Part shown: piece by piece, positions 18,215 to 27,510 of the stretch
Layout: each line of letters begins with the position of its first letter
Numbering within the stretch: position 1 is the first letter of the stretch
Origin: Nocardioides sp. SLBN-35
GTDB taxonomy: Bacteria > Actinomycetota > Actinomycetes > Propionibacteriales > Nocardioidaceae
Assembly: GCF_006715725.1 (NCBI RefSeq)
Contig: NZ_VFNU01000001.1
Location: 186,001-250,000, forward strand
Direction of reading: 5' to 3'
Length of the DNA stretch: 64,000 nt
Made by a program: the position numbers and the translations under genes
Notes under the pieces: generated by a model
What the model saw: the letters and a program-made list of their open reading frames with translations, nothing else
Databases searched by the model: none
What the model was told of the DNA's origin: nothing

Positions 18215-19361
18215 GTCCCGCGCCGCCCTGACGGAGGCCCTGGCCGACCTCCGGCTGGTCGACCACCACGTCCATTCCTCGCTCGCCGCACCGATCGGCC
18301 TGACCGAGCTCGGCGACCTGCTCACCGAGTCGGACCGCCCCGCCGCGGCCGGCACCTCGCCGTTCGACAGCCAGGTCGCGTTCGCCGTACGGCGGCACTG
18401 CGCGCCGCTGCTCGACCTCGACCCGCACGCCCCGATCGAGCAGTACGTCGCCGCCCGGACCGCGCTCCCCACCGAGGAGGTCGACCGCCGCCTGCTCGGC
18501 GCCGCCGGGGTCGACCGCTGGCTGGTCGACACCGGCTTCCGCGGCGAGGCCCTGGTGAGCCTCGACGGCTTCGGCAAGCGGGTCCCCGCTGCGTCGGTCG
18601 AGGAGATCGTCCGGTTGGAAACCGTGCTCGAGTCGGTCGCCCGCGACGGCGACGCGGCGGGACTCGAGGAACGCTTCCTGACGGCGCTGGCGAGCGCCAC
18701 CCCCCGCGCTGCGGGCCTCAAGTCGGTCATCGCCTACCGGCACGGCTTCGAGTTCGACCCCGCCCGGCCCACCCCCGAGGAGGTCCGTGAGGCGGCCTCG
18801 CACTGGCTCGCGGCCCTCGAGGACGAGACGGTCGTGCCCCGCGTCGACCACCCGGTCCTGCTGCGGATGCTGCTGTGGCACGCCGTCGACACCGGCCTGC
18901 CGCTCCAGCTGCACGCCGGCTTCGGCGACCCCGACCTCGACCTGCGCCGCTGCGACCCGCTGCTGCTCGCCGACTGGCTGCGGCTGGTCGAGCCGGCCGG
19001 CACCGACGTGATGCTGCTGCACTGCTACCCCTACCACCGGCAGGCCGGCTTCCTCGCCCAGGCGTTCCCGCACGTCCACCTCGACGTGGGACTGGCGGTC
19101 AACTACACCGGCGCCGCCTCCCCGGCCGTGCTGGCCGAGGCGCTCGAGCTCGCGCCGTTCGGCAAGGTCCTCTACTCCTCCGACGCCTGGGGGCCCTCCG
19201 AGCTGCACCTGCTCGGTGCCGTGCTCTGGCGGCGCGGGATGACCGAGGTGCTCGCGCGCTGGGTCGACGCCGGCGAGTGGTCGCTCGCGGACGCCGTCCG
19301 CGTGGCGACGCTCGTGGGCCGCGACAACGCCGAGCGCGTCTACGGAGGCCGTCGTGGCTGA
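18204..19361 (+). CDS. Amidohydrolase family protein, FluG N-domain-like
   Basis: This 385-residue TIM-barrel metal hydrolase shows the first metal-binding pair in LVDHHVHSS (residues about 18-26), further His residues in LPLQLHAGFGDPD and LLHCYPYHRQAG, and the catalytic Asp in VLYSSDAWGPSELHL. These match amidohydrolase-2 members found fused to a glutamine synthetase-like domain in fungal FluG. The gene overlaps the GS-like gene by 11 bases, so the two appear to be a split FluG. A hydrolytic or decarboxylating step on a gamma-glutamyl or amide intermediate is inferred. The AGVDRWLVDTGF segment also fits this clade. Confidence 0.82.
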   Translation: MSTESRAALTEALADLRLVDHHVHSSLAAPIGLTELGDLLTESDRPAAAGTSPFDSQVAFAVRRHCAPLLDLDPHAPIEQYVAARTALPTEEVDRRLLGAAGVDRWLVDTGFRGEALVSLDGFGKRVPAASVEEIVRLETVLESVARDGDAAGLEERFLTALASATPRAAGLKSVIAYRHGFEFDPARPTPEEVREAASHWLAALEDETVVPRVDHPVLLRMLLWHAVDTGLPLQLHAGFGDPDLDLRRCDPLLLADWLRLVEPAGTDVMLLHCYPYHRQAGFLAQAFPHVHLDVGLAVNYTGAASPAVLAEALELAPFGKVLYSSDAWGPSELHLLGAVLWRRGMTEVLARWVDAGEWSLADAVRVATLVGRDNAERVYGGRRG

Positions 19362-20514
19362 CGTCTGGGCCGTCCTCGACGGCCACCTGGCCCAGGCTGC
19401 CGAGCTGCGCCGCGCCCTGCACCGGCAGCCGGACCTCTCCGGCGACGAGTCCCTCACCCGCGACCTCGTCCTTCGCGCGCTGCCGGCCGGCACCCCGGTC
19501 AAGGTGGCCGAGACCGGAGCGGTGCTGCGCATCGGCGGTCCCGGTCCGTGCGTCGGGGTCCGCGGCGAGATGGACGCGCTGCCCGTCGTCGAGCGCACCG
19601 GCGTGCCGTGGAGCTCGCAGAACCCGGGTGTCATGCATGCCTGCGGCCACGACGTGCACCTCGCGGCACTCGTCGCGGTCGCCCTGACGGTCGAGGAGTA
19701 CGGCGCTCCCGTGCCCCTGCTCGCCGTCCTCCAGCCGCGCGAGGAGACCTACCCCTCGGGCGCCAAGGACATCGCCGAGCACGGCATCCTCGACACGGAG
19801 GAGTGCGCCGTGATGATCGGCGCCCACCTGCAGCCGGCGCTCCCCGCCGGAGTGGTGGCCTGCGTGCCCGGCGGCGTCAACGCCTCGTCCGACGAGTTCG
19901 AGATCGTGGTGACCGGCGAGTCCGGCCACGCCGCCTACCCCCACCTCGCCGACGACCCGCTGCTGGCGCTCGCCGAGATCGTGGTCGCCCTGCAGAGCGT
20001 GGTCAGCCGGTCGGTCGACCCGATGCGCTCGGCCGTCGTCGGCGTCTCGTCCTTCCAGGCCGGGCAGGCGGCCAACGTCGTGCCCGACGTCGCCCGCGCG
20101 ACCGGCACCATCCGCGCCCTCTCCTCCGAGACCCGCGCGCTGCTGCACGAGCGGATCGTCGCGGTGTCGGAGAACATCGCGCGTGCCCACGACTGCGAGG
20201 CCGTCGTCCGGATCACCGTGGGTGAACCGGTCCTCGAGAACGATCCCCGCCTGGTCGAGCTGGTCGCCACCCGGCTCGCCGGCCAGGGCATGCCGGTCTC
20301 GACCGACCTGCGCTCACTGGGCGCCGACGACTTCTCGTTCTTCTCCGAGCGGATGCCGGCCACCATGATGTTCGTCGGCAGCGAGACCGACACGTCCCTG
20401 CACACGGCGACCTTCCTGCCCACCGACGCCGACCTGCGGGCTGTCGCCCGTGCGCTGCTCGCGGGCTACCTCGGCGGCGCGGCTCTCGTGGCCGACGGGT
20501 CGGGCGGGGCCTAG
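19354..20514 (+). CDS. M20 family metallo-amidohydrolase (amidohydrolase/carboxypeptidase type)
   Basis: This 386-residue protein is a di-metal amidohydrolase of the HipO/indole-3-acetyl-amino-acid hydrolase type. Metal ligands are visible in GVRGEMDALPV and GVMHACGHDVHLAALVAVAL, the catalytic Glu in LLAVLQPREETYPSGAKD, and the dimerisation-domain histidine in GESGHAAYPHLADDPL. The usual C-terminal H-x-P-x-F metal loop reads SLHTATFLP, so Pro is changed. The family cleaves N-acyl or peptide-like amides. The GTG start overlaps the preceding gene by 8 bases, making it the third gene of the GS-like operon. It would fit release of an amino acid or amine from a conjugate. Confidence 0.85.
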   Translation: MADVWAVLDGHLAQAAELRRALHRQPDLSGDESLTRDLVLRALPAGTPVKVAETGAVLRIGGPGPCVGVRGEMDALPVVERTGVPWSSQNPGVMHACGHDVHLAALVAVALTVEEYGAPVPLLAVLQPREETYPSGAKDIAEHGILDTEECAVMIGAHLQPALPAGVVACVPGGVNASSDEFEIVVTGESGHAAYPHLADDPLLALAEIVVALQSVVSRSVDPMRSAVVGVSSFQAGQAANVVPDVARATGTIRALSSETRALLHERIVAVSENIARAHDCEAVVRITVGEPVLENDPRLVELVATRLAGQGMPVSTDLRSLGADDFSFFSERMPATMMFVGSETDTSLHTATFLPTDADLRAVARALLAGYLGGAALVADGSGGA

Positions 20515-21953
20515 GCCGACACGACCGCGACCACCGCCGCACGCCGTACCGGGTCCGACCAGCGATGGGCGGCCCGGCCGATCCGGACCGCTGAGAAGGC
20601 CACCAGAAGAGCCGCGGTGAGGCCGACCAGGTCGGCCCGGCCGACGCGCGCGAACCCGGCGAGCAGCAGGCCGGACAGGGTCGTGGCGACGGAGAGCCGC
20701 AGCGAGTAGCCGACCATCGCGAGCGGCGGTGCGGGCGTGGCGCGGGCGGAGCGGAGGTCGACGGCGTACGGGTGCGCGAGGGACCAGCGCAGCGCGGCGG
20801 AGAGCGACTGGGCGACGACGACGAGCAGGGCCAGCACGACGGCCAGCGCCTCGGCGGCGGTGGGACGGCCGGCCCGGAGCGCGCCGAGGGCCAGGGTCGC
20901 CGTACCGGCGCCGAGGAGGACCTCCGCCAGCACCAGCGCCCGGGCGAGCAGGACCGTGCACGGGGAGACGGGCAGGGACTCGCGCCACAGCAGCCCGCGG
21001 CCGTCGAGGCACCACAGGTTGACGCCGAACAGCAGCACGCAGCCGGACGCGACCAGGCCGGGCAGCAGCACCAGGTTCGACCAGGCGAGGCCGCCGGCGA
21101 GCGCCACCGTGCCCGGCGCGAGGGCGAGCAGGACGGTGCCCCGCCGGAGCGGGACGCTGCGCCAGACCGAGGCGCGGTCGGTACGCCGCAGCAGGGCGAG
21201 GTCGGACGCGGGCAGGGGTCGCGGCGCGTACGTCGCGCCCTCGCGACGGGTCTCGTCGCGCGGCACCCGGCGGGCGGTGACCACGGCGAGGACGGCACCG
21301 GCGGCCACCAGCAGGACCGTCGCGGCGAGCAGCGCCACGACGGCCAGCGCCTGCGCGGCCGGGCCGCCGTGCTGGACCGCGTCGGCGACCAGCGCCGCCG
21401 GGAGCACCCCGAGGCCGGCGAGCGGCACCGCGAACCAGGCGAGGACCCCACGCCGGCGCAGGTACTCCCCGGCCCAGCCGACCGCCTGCGCCAGCGCGGT
21501 CGCGGCGACCAGCCAGGCGAGCGCGACCGGTACGGCGCCCGGCCCGGCGACCGCGGCCACCAGGCCGAGCAGGCCCCAGGCCTGGATCAGCCAGCCCGCG
21601 CTGAGCGGGGCGAGCAGCAGCGCACCCAGGTGGTCGGTCACCGGGCTGACCGGGAACACCGACGCCGGGTCGCGGGCGAGCAGCTCGCGGCCGCCCCCGC
21701 CGGCGACCGCTCCGCTCACGGCGACCAGGACGAGCGCGACCAGGCCCGGTCGGAGGAGGCGGCCGAGGTCATCGCCGGGAGCGAGGAGAGCCGGCAGGAC
21801 CACCGCTGCCACGGTGACCAGGCCGAGGCCGGCCAGGGCGAGGGCGGCGGCCCGTGGTCGTCGTACCGTCGCGCGGCGGAACCACAGCAGGTGCCGGACG
21901 TCGGCCAGCGCCCGGGAGAGCTCAGGCTCAGGCCAGGAGCGCGCGGTAGGCAC
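20511..21953 (-). CDS. ABC transporter membrane protein, partner of the adjacent ATPase
   Basis: This 480-residue protein is nearly all membrane segments, with about twelve hydrophobic stretches rich in Ala, Leu and Val (for example LALAGLGLVTVAAVVLPALL near residue 40). It shares no catalytic motif and matches the uncharacterised actinobacterial ABC-2-like permeases seen beside single ATPases. The GTG start has GGAG three bases upstream and overlaps the ATPase gene by 26 bases, which indicates a two-component exporter. Its end overlaps the convergent M20 gene by 4 bases, so there is no space for a separate terminator. The transported substrate is unknown. Confidence 0.7.
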   Translation of the reverse strand: MPTARSWPEPELSRALADVRHLLWFRRATVRRPRAAALALAGLGLVTVAAVVLPALLAPGDDLGRLLRPGLVALVLVAVSGAVAGGGGRELLARDPASVFPVSPVTDHLGALLLAPLSAGWLIQAWGLLGLVAAVAGPGAVPVALAWLVAATALAQAVGWAGEYLRRRGVLAWFAVPLAGLGVLPAALVADAVQHGGPAAQALAVVALLAATVLLVAAGAVLAVVTARRVPRDETRREGATYAPRPLPASDLALLRRTDRASVWRSVPLRRGTVLLALAPGTVALAGGLAWSNLVLLPGLVASGCVLLFGVNLWCLDGRGLLWRESLPVSPCTVLLARALVLAEVLLGAGTATLALGALRAGRPTAAEALAVVLALLVVVAQSLSAALRWSLAHPYAVDLRSARATPAPPLAMVGYSLRLSVATTLSGLLLAGFARVGRADLVGLTAALLVAFSAVRIGRAAHRWSDPVRRAAVVAVVSA

Positions 21954-22623
21954 GGGCTCCCTCGTCCCCGGCCATGTCCTCGGCGCTGACGGTGGCGACC
22001 CGCACGCCGCCGCGCAGCACCGCGACCTCGCCGCAGACCTCGACCGCGAGGTCGCGCAGGTGCGTGGACACGAGGACGGCGGCGCCGCGGGCCCGGGCGT
22101 CCTCGACGACGGCGAAGGTGGCCTCCACCCCGAGCGGGTCGACGCCGTCGAACGGCTCGTCGAGCAGCAACACCTCGGGCTCGTGCAGGGCGGCGAGCAC
22201 GACGCTGAGCCGGCGGCCCATGCCGTGGCTGAACCCGGCGGTCACCCGGTGCGCGACGTCACCGAGGTCGAACTGCTCCAGCAGCGCGCGCGCCCGCTGC
22301 TCCCAGTCGTCGAGTCGGCGCAGCCGCGCGCTCAGCTGCAGGTGCTCCCACGGCGTCGCGCGCGGCACCAGGCCTCCGACGTCCGGGCAGTACCCGACCG
22401 CCCGCTTCGCCTGCAGCGGTGCGTGCGCCACCTCGGAACCGGCGACCACGGCCCGCCCCGAGGTCGGCGGTACGACGCCCGCCAGCACCCGCATGGTCGT
22501 CGACTTGCCCGCGCCGTTGCGCCCCAGCAGGGCCAGTGCCTGTCCCGCCTCGACCTGCAGGTCGACGCCGGCCACCGCGTCGACGGTGCCGAACCGGACG
22601 TGCAGCCCGGCGACCTCGACCAT
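21928..22623 (-). CDS. ABC transporter ATP-binding protein
   Basis: This 231-residue ATPase of the CcmA/ABC-2 exporter type has Walker A GRNGAGKSTTMRVLAG, Q-loop region AVGYCPDVGGLVP, a degenerate signature in VTAGFSHGMGRRLSVVLAAL, Walker B EVLLLDEPFDGVDPLG and H-loop VLVSTHLRDL. FSHGMGRR in place of LSGGQ is common for this exporter class. The chosen ATG has GGGAG five bases upstream. A second ATG 24 bases further upstream lacks one. It forms an exporter with the overlapping membrane protein gene. Confidence 0.85.
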   Translation of the reverse strand: MVEVAGLHVRFGTVDAVAGVDLQVEAGQALALLGRNGAGKSTTMRVLAGVVPPTSGRAVVAGSEVAHAPLQAKRAVGYCPDVGGLVPRATPWEHLQLSARLRRLDDWEQRARALLEQFDLGDVAHRVTAGFSHGMGRRLSVVLAALHEPEVLLLDEPFDGVDPLGVEATFAVVEDARARGAAVLVSTHLRDLAVEVCGEVAVLRGGVRVATVSAEDMAGDEGARAYRALLA

Positions 22624-22682
22624 CACGGCTCCCACACGGGAGGCCATCGGCAGCGACCGACCCGAGCTGAGCGGTCAGGGCC

Positions 22683-23891
22683 TCAGCTGCACAGCCCCGC
22701 GGCCGCGCGCTCATCGGCCGACAGGCCGCCCGACGGGTCGGGGGTCTCGCCGCCGCCCGGCGACGCCGACGCCGACCCGGACGCCGACTCGGAGGCCGAC
22801 CCGGACGCCGACTCGGAGGCCGACTCCGACGCCTTGCCCGACGCCGCACCCGAGCCACCGCCCGGCGACTGGCCCGCGTTGATCGACCCGGCGACGAACT
22901 CCGGGGTGAGCGGCTGGTCGTCGATCACCAGCTGCCAGAGCCGCTCGACCGAGGGCAGCCACTCGACGCCACCGCTGACCTTGTCGGTGTCGAGGGTCCA
23001 CGGCGTGGTGATGAACTTGATGTCGTTGGGGTCGATGCCCTTGGCGCTGGCCGCGACCTTGGCCATGGCGGCGACGGACTTGAAGTCGGTCTGCAGCTTG
23101 GTGGTCGCGGCGCTGATGAAGCTCGCCAGCTTGTCCGGCCGGGCGACCATGCCGGCCGTGAGCGCCTTGTCGATCATCGCGCCGATCAGCGCCTGCTGGC
23201 GGCGGGTTCGGTACGGGTCGATGCCGCCGCTGATGCCGTAGCGGACCCGCGCGTAGGCCAGCGCCTCGGTGCCGTCGACCTCGCGGGTACCGGCCTTGAG
23301 GTGGATGTTGCCGGTGGTGTCGTCGATGTCCTGCGGAACGCAGATCTCCACACCGTCGAGGGCGTTGACCATGTCCTTGAACTGGCCGAAGTCGACGACG
23401 ACGAACCGGTCGACGGGTACGCCGGTGAGCTGCTCGAGCTGCTGGCGGGTGCAGCCGGGCCCGCCGACCTGGTAGGCCTCGTTCCACTTCTCGTAGCTCG
23501 TGGCGGCGGGGATCTCGCTGCCGTCGGAGCGGTAGCACGCCGGCCGCATCACCGCGGTGTCGCGGGGGATGGAGATGCCGTAGGCGAACGTCCGGTCGGC
23601 CGAGAGGTGGAACAGGATCGTCGTGTCGGACAGGCCACCGCCGGCCTCGCTGTCGATCCCGCACCCCTCGCAGCTGCGGGTGTCCGTGCCCATGACGAGG
23701 ATGTTGAGGGCCTTGGTCTTCTTCTTCGGGCGGTTCTTGCCGACCACCGTCGGGTGCTCGAGGTTGCCGTTCCAGTTCTGGTAGGCCAGCACCACGCCCA
23801 GGCCGGTCAGCAGGCCGAGCGCCGTCAGGCTCGCCAGGATCACCCGGAAGACAGTCCGCCCGGGCCGCGCCACCCGTCGCCGGCCACCCAT
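22683..23891 (-). CDS. LytR-CpsA-Psr (LCP) family cell-wall glycopolymer ligase
   Basis: This 402-residue type II membrane protein has a basic cytoplasmic start, one membrane segment at about 15-36 ([20 protein letters not shown]), then the extracytoplasmic LCP domain. The LCP core includes [32 protein letters not shown] with the catalytic Arg, [20 protein letters not shown] and [14 protein letters not shown] proteins transfer undecaprenyl-linked polymers to peptidoglycan. The C-terminus is a Ser/Ala/Gly/Glu low-complexity tail (residues about 345-385) made of repeated SESASGSA units, probably a wall-spanning linker. Four Cys lie in the domain ([18 protein letters not shown]). It is a single gene. 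Confidence 0.9.
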   Translation of the reverse strand: MGGRRRVARPGRTVFRVILASLTALGLLTGLGVVLAYQNWNGNLEHPTVVGKNRPKKKTKALNILVMGTDTRSCEGCGIDSEAGGGLSDTTILFHLSADRTFAYGISIPRDTAVMRPACYRSDGSEIPAATSYEKWNEAYQVGGPGCTRQQLEQLTGVPVDRFVVVDFGQFKDMVNALDGVEICVPQDIDDTTGNIHLKAGTREVDGTEALAYARVRYGISGGIDPYRTRRQQALIGAMIDKALTAGMVARPDKLASFISAATTKLQTDFKSVAAMAKVAASAKGIDPNDIKFITTPWTLDTDKVSGGVEWLPSVERLWQLVIDDQPLTPEFVAGSINAGQSPGGGSGAASGKASESASESASGSASESASGSASASPGGGETPDPSGGLSADERAAAGLCS

Positions 23892-23918
23892 GACGGGAAC
23901 GGTAGCGGGCCGGTGGGA

Positions 23919-23982
23919 GTTTCACCGGCCGGCCGGTGAAACTGGCGCTTGGACGAGGAAGCATCCTCGTCCAAGCGCCAGT
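23919..23982. terminator. Two adjoining perfect palindromes
   Basis: A 24-bp loopless palindrome (GTTTCACCGGCC and its complement, 23919-23942) runs into a 20-bp perfect stem with the 4-base loop AGCA (arms 23939-23958 and 23963-23982), followed by TTTGTC. The two share four bases, so the structures are mutually exclusive at the junction. They sit between the fadJ stop and the LCP gene's upstream side. They probably terminate the leftward fadA-fadJ transcript and insulate LCP. Confidence 0.7.
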
Positions 23983-24015
23983 TTTGTCGTCCCAGTCAGG
24001 GACCTGTCCACCGGA

Positions 24016-26196
24016 TCAGGCGGGGAAGCCCTTGCCCGAAGCGGCCAGCTCGCGCAGCCACGGGGTGGCCTGGAACCGGTCGCCGTACTTCGCGGCGAGC
24101 TCGTCGGCGCGCGCGAGGAAGGCGCCCAGGCCCACCTCGCCCGTGGCCTTGTTCTCGTAGCCGGTCATGAACTGGGCGGCACCACCGGTGTTCGGCGGGA
24201 ACCCGATGCCCATGATCGAGCCGATGTTCGCGGCGGCCGCCGAGGTGATGACGCCCTCCTCGAAGGTCTTCGCGGTCTCGAGCGCCTCGGCGAAGAGCAT
24301 CCGGTCGCGGATGTCCTCGATCGGCGGCTGCTGCTCGGCGAGCGGGAACAGGTCGGCGAGGCCGGCCCAGATCGAGCCGCGCTTGCCGTCCTCGTAGTCG
24401 TAGAAGCCCGCGCCGCGCAGGCGACCGGCCCGGCCGGCCTCGAGCATCTTGCCGACCACGGCCTGGCCCGGGTGCACCGGCAGGTCGGGGTTGGCCTCGG
24501 CGGTCGCCTTGGCGATCTTGGCCATCAGCTCGAGGTTGAGCTCGTCGGACAGCTGCAGCACCGGGGCCGGGTAGCCGGCCGAGGTGGTAGCCCGCTCGAT
24601 GGAGTACGGCGCCACGCCCTCGGCGAGCATCGCCATGCCCTCGTTGACCATGTAGCCGATGACACGCGAGGTGTAGAAGCCGCGGCTGTCGTTGACCACG
24701 ATCGGCGTCTTCTTGATGAACTGGGTCAGGTCGAACGCCTTGGCCAGCGCCGCCTCGTCGGTCTTCTCGCCGGTGATGATCTCGACCAGCGGCATCTTGT
24801 CGACCGGCGAGAAGAAGTGCAGGCCGATGAAGTCGGCCGGACGCTCGACACCTTCGGCGAGCGCCGTGATCGGCAGCGTCGAGGTGTTGGAGCACAGCAC
24901 CGCGTCGGCGTTGACGTGCGGCATGACCTCGGCGAAGACCTTGGCCTTGAGCTCCGGGTCCTCGAACACCGCCTCGATCACCGTGTCGCAGCCGGCGAGG
25001 TCCTCGGGCTTGTCGGTGGCCGTGATCCGGTTGAGGATCGCGTCCGCCTTCTCCTGGGTGAGCTTGCCGCGGGAGACCGCCTTCTCGTTCAGCTGGGCGG
25101 TGTAGGCCTTGCCCTTCTCGGCGTTCTCGACCGAGACGTCCTTGAGGACGACCTCGGCGCCGTTGCGGGCGTAGACGTAGGCGATGCCGGCGCCCATCAT
25201 GCCGGCGCCGAGCACGGCGACCTTCTTGGGCACGAACCGCTCGTGACCCGCCGGACGCTGCGAGCCGGAGTTGATCGCCTGCAGGTCGAAGAAGAACGCC
25301 TGGATCATGTTCTTCGAGCCCTGGTTGACGACCAGGTTGGCCAGGTAGCGCGACTCGATCCGCGAGGCGGTGTCGAAGTCGACCTGCGCGCCCTCGACCG
25401 CGGCCGAGAGGATCGCGCGCGGCGCCGGGTAGTCGGCACCCTTGAGCTGCTTGCGCAGCAGGGCCGGGAAGGCGGGGAGGAAGCCGGCCAGCGCGGGCGA
25501 CTTCGGCGTACCGCCGGGCATCTTGTAGCCGGGGGCGTCCCACGGCGACAGGGCGGCCTCGGGGTTGGCCTTCAGCCACGCCTTCGCGGCCGGGACCAGC
25601 TCCTCCTGGGTGGCGACGAGCTCGTCGACGACGCCCTTCTTGAGCGCGGTCTCGGGGTTGAACTGAGTGCCCTGGAGCAGCACGTCCATCAGCGCGGTCT
25701 GCAGGCCCCACTTGCGCACGGCGCGGGTCACGCCGCCGCCGCCGGGGAGCAGGCCGAGGGTCGCCTCGGGGAGGCCGACCTTGATCTTGGGGTCGTTGAC
25801 CAGGATCCGGTGCTGGGTGGCGAGGGTGATCTCGTAGCCACCGCCGAGGGCGGCGCCGTTGATGGCGGCCACGACCGGCTTCGGGAACAGCTCGAGGCGT
25901 CGCAGCGACGCCTTGATGCTCTCGCACTGGGCGAACACGTCACCCGCGTTGTCCTTGGTGGTCTGGACCATCAGCTTGAGGTCGCCGCCGGCGAAGAAGG
26001 TCTTCTTCGCCGAGGTGATGACGACGCCGGTGATGTCGTCCTGCTCGGCGTACAGGCGCTCGACGGCGGCCGCCATCGACTCCCGGTAGAGCTCGTTCAT
26101 CGTGTTCGCGCTCTGGTTGGGATCGTCGAGGGTGAGGGTGACGATGCCGTCGGCGTCGCGCTCGTAGCGCACAGAGGTCTGGGTGTCGGTGCTCAA
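24016..26196 (-). CDS. fadJ: Fatty-acid oxidation multifunctional enzyme (enoyl-CoA hydratase/3-hydroxyacyl-CoA dehydrogenase)
   Basis: This 726-residue protein has an N-terminal crotonase domain (about 1-190) with [27 protein letters not shown] and the catalytic Glu region [19 protein letters not shown]. The 3-hydroxyacyl-CoA dehydrogenase domains (about 325-700) have the NAD motif [44 protein letters not shown] and [13 protein letters not shown]. It performs the second and third steps of beta-oxidation and would complex with the thiolase encoded just upstream. An actinobacterial FadB/FadJ of this length is normal. It follows fadA by 38 bases. Confidence 0.95.
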   Translation of the reverse strand: MSTDTQTSVRYERDADGIVTLTLDDPNQSANTMNELYRESMAAAVERLYAEQDDITGVVITSAKKTFFAGGDLKLMVQTTKDNAGDVFAQCESIKASLRRLELFPKPVVAAINGAALGGGYEITLATQHRILVNDPKIKVGLPEATLGLLPGGGGVTRAVRKWGLQTALMDVLLQGTQFNPETALKKGVVDELVATQEELVPAAKAWLKANPEAALSPWDAPGYKMPGGTPKSPALAGFLPAFPALLRKQLKGADYPAPRAILSAAVEGAQVDFDTASRIESRYLANLVVNQGSKNMIQAFFFDLQAINSGSQRPAGHERFVPKKVAVLGAGMMGAGIAYVYARNGAEVVLKDVSVENAEKGKAYTAQLNEKAVSRGKLTQEKADAILNRITATDKPEDLAGCDTVIEAVFEDPELKAKVFAEVMPHVNADAVLCSNTSTLPITALAEGVERPADFIGLHFFSPVDKMPLVEIITGEKTDEAALAKAFDLTQFIKKTPIVVNDSRGFYTSRVIGYMVNEGMAMLAEGVAPYSIERATTSAGYPAPVLQLSDELNLELMAKIAKATAEANPDLPVHPGQAVVGKMLEAGRAGRLRGAGFYDYEDGKRGSIWAGLADLFPLAEQQPPIEDIRDRMLFAEALETAKTFEEGVITSAAAANIGSIMGIGFPPNTGGAAQFMTGYENKATGEVGLGAFLARADELAAKYGDRFQATPWLRELAASGKGFPA

Positions 26197-26234
26197 TGTC
26201 GTTCCTGTTCTGAGTCTCTGGGTCCGGTACGGCG

Positions 26235-27446
26235 TCAGACGCGCTCGACGATGGTCGCGATGCCCATGCCGCCGCCGACGCAGAGCGTGGCGAGGCCGCG
26301 GCGCAGGTCGCGCCGCTCGAGCTCGTCGATCAGGGTGCCGAGGATCATCGCGCCGGTCGCACCGAGCGGGTGGCCCATGGCGATCGCACCACCGTTGACG
26401 TTGGTGATGTCGTGGCTGATGCCCATGTCGCGCATGAACCGCATGGCGACGGCGGCGAACGCCTCGTTGATCTCGAACAGGTCGATGTCACCGACCTCGA
26501 GGCCGGCCTTGGCCAGCGCCTTGCGGGCGGCCGGGGCCGGGCCGGTCAGCATGATGATCGGGTCCGCACCGGAGACCGCGGTCGCGATGATGCGGGCGCG
26601 CGGGGTCAGGCCGAGGTCCTTGCCGACCTGCTCGTTGCCGATCAGGGTGAGCGCGGAGCCGTCGACGATGCCCGAGCTGTTGCCGGCGTGGTGGACGTGG
26701 TTGATCTTCTCGATCCAGTGGTACTTCTCGAGCGCCACGTCGTCGAAGCCGGCGTCGGCGCCGAGCTGGGCGAAGGACGGCTTGAGGCCGGCGAGGCCCT
26801 CGACGGAGGTGTCGGGGCGGACCGTCTCGTCGCGGTCGAGGACGGTCAGGCCGTTGATGTCCTTGACCGGCACGATCGCGCCGTCGAAGTAGCCGTTGGC
26901 CTGGGCCTTGGCGGCCCGGTGGTGCGACTCGGCGGCGTACGCGTCGACGTCCTCGCGGCTCCAGCCCTCGATCGTGGCGATCAGGTCGGCGCCGATGCCC
27001 TGGGGCACGAAGCCCGCCTTGAACGCGGTGGCCGGGTCGGACGCCCAGGCGCCACCGTCGGAGCCCATCGGCACGCGGCTCATCGACTCGACGCCACCGG
27101 CGATGATCAGGTCCTCGAACCCGCCGCGGACGCGACCGGCGGCCTGGTTGACGGCCTCGAGGCCCGAGGCGCAGAAGCGGTTGAGCTGGACCCCGGCGAC
27201 GGTGTCCGGCAGGCCGGCCGCGATGGCCGCGGTCTTGGCGATGTCGCCGCCCTGGTCGCCGATCGGCGAGACGACACCGAGCACGACGTCGTCGATGCGG
27301 TTGGTGTCGAGGCCGGGGTTGCGCTCCTGCACGGCGTCGATCAGCCCGACGGCGAGGTCGACCGGCTTCACCTCGTGGAGGGAGCCGTTGGCCTTGCCCC
27401 GACCGCGCGGCGTGCGGAGGTGGTCGTACACGAATGCTTCTGCCAT
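26235..27446 (-). CDS. fadA: Acetyl-CoA C-acyltransferase (thiolase)
   Basis: This 403-residue thiolase has the nucleophile Cys in [17 protein letters not shown] (about residue 90), the second active-site region [20 protein letters not shown] with its His, and the C-terminal Cys in [18 protein letters not shown]. It cleaves 3-ketoacyl-CoA in the last step of beta-oxidation and is the first gene of the fadA-fadJ operon. A longer upstream frame is not real, since the conserved start [18 protein letters not shown] fixes the ATG at 27446. It diverges from a MerR regulator, with an operator-like dyad between them. Confidence 0.95.
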   Translation of the reverse strand: MAEAFVYDHLRTPRGRGKANGSLHEVKPVDLAVGLIDAVQERNPGLDTNRIDDVVLGVVSPIGDQGGDIAKTAAIAAGLPDTVAGVQLNRFCASGLEAVNQAAGRVRGGFEDLIIAGGVESMSRVPMGSDGGAWASDPATAFKAGFVPQGIGADLIATIEGWSREDVDAYAAESHHRAAKAQANGYFDGAIVPVKDINGLTVLDRDETVRPDTSVEGLAGLKPSFAQLGADAGFDDVALEKYHWIEKINHVHHAGNSSGIVDGSALTLIGNEQVGKDLGLTPRARIIATAVSGADPIIMLTGPAPAARKALAKAGLEVGDIDLFEINEAFAAVAMRFMRDMGISHDITNVNGGAIAMGHPLGATGAMILGTLIDELERRDLRRGLATLCVGGGMGIATIVERV

Positions 27447-27492
27447 GACCGTCCTTGTTTCTGTACGGGAGAGGGTGTCTCTGGGATCGATT

Positions 27493-27510
27493 GTGACACT
27501 ATTACTGTCA
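27493..27510. promoter_or_regulatory. Operator-like dyad between fadA and merR
   Basis: GTGACACTATTACTGTCA is a partial palindrome with TGACA and TGTCA arms. It matches GTGACAGTGATGCTGTCA, upstream of the CaiB/racemase gene at 31392-31409, at 13 of 18 positions. It ends on the first base of the merR ATG and lies 47 bases upstream of fadA. Binding by the MerR protein encoded here is inferred. Confidence 0.55.

Noticed and set aside
7968..20514. A complete mycofactocin biosynthetic cluster
   Set aside because: No short precursor peptide (mftA), no mftB-like binding protein and no radical SAM mftC are visible; only the MftD-like and MftG-like enzymes are present.
23890..26892. A 1000-codon rightward open frame opposite fadJ and fadA
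   Set aside because: Both beta-oxidation enzymes are complete on the minus strand. The long frame results from high GC in the third codon position and reads as low-complexity Val/Gly/Arg.
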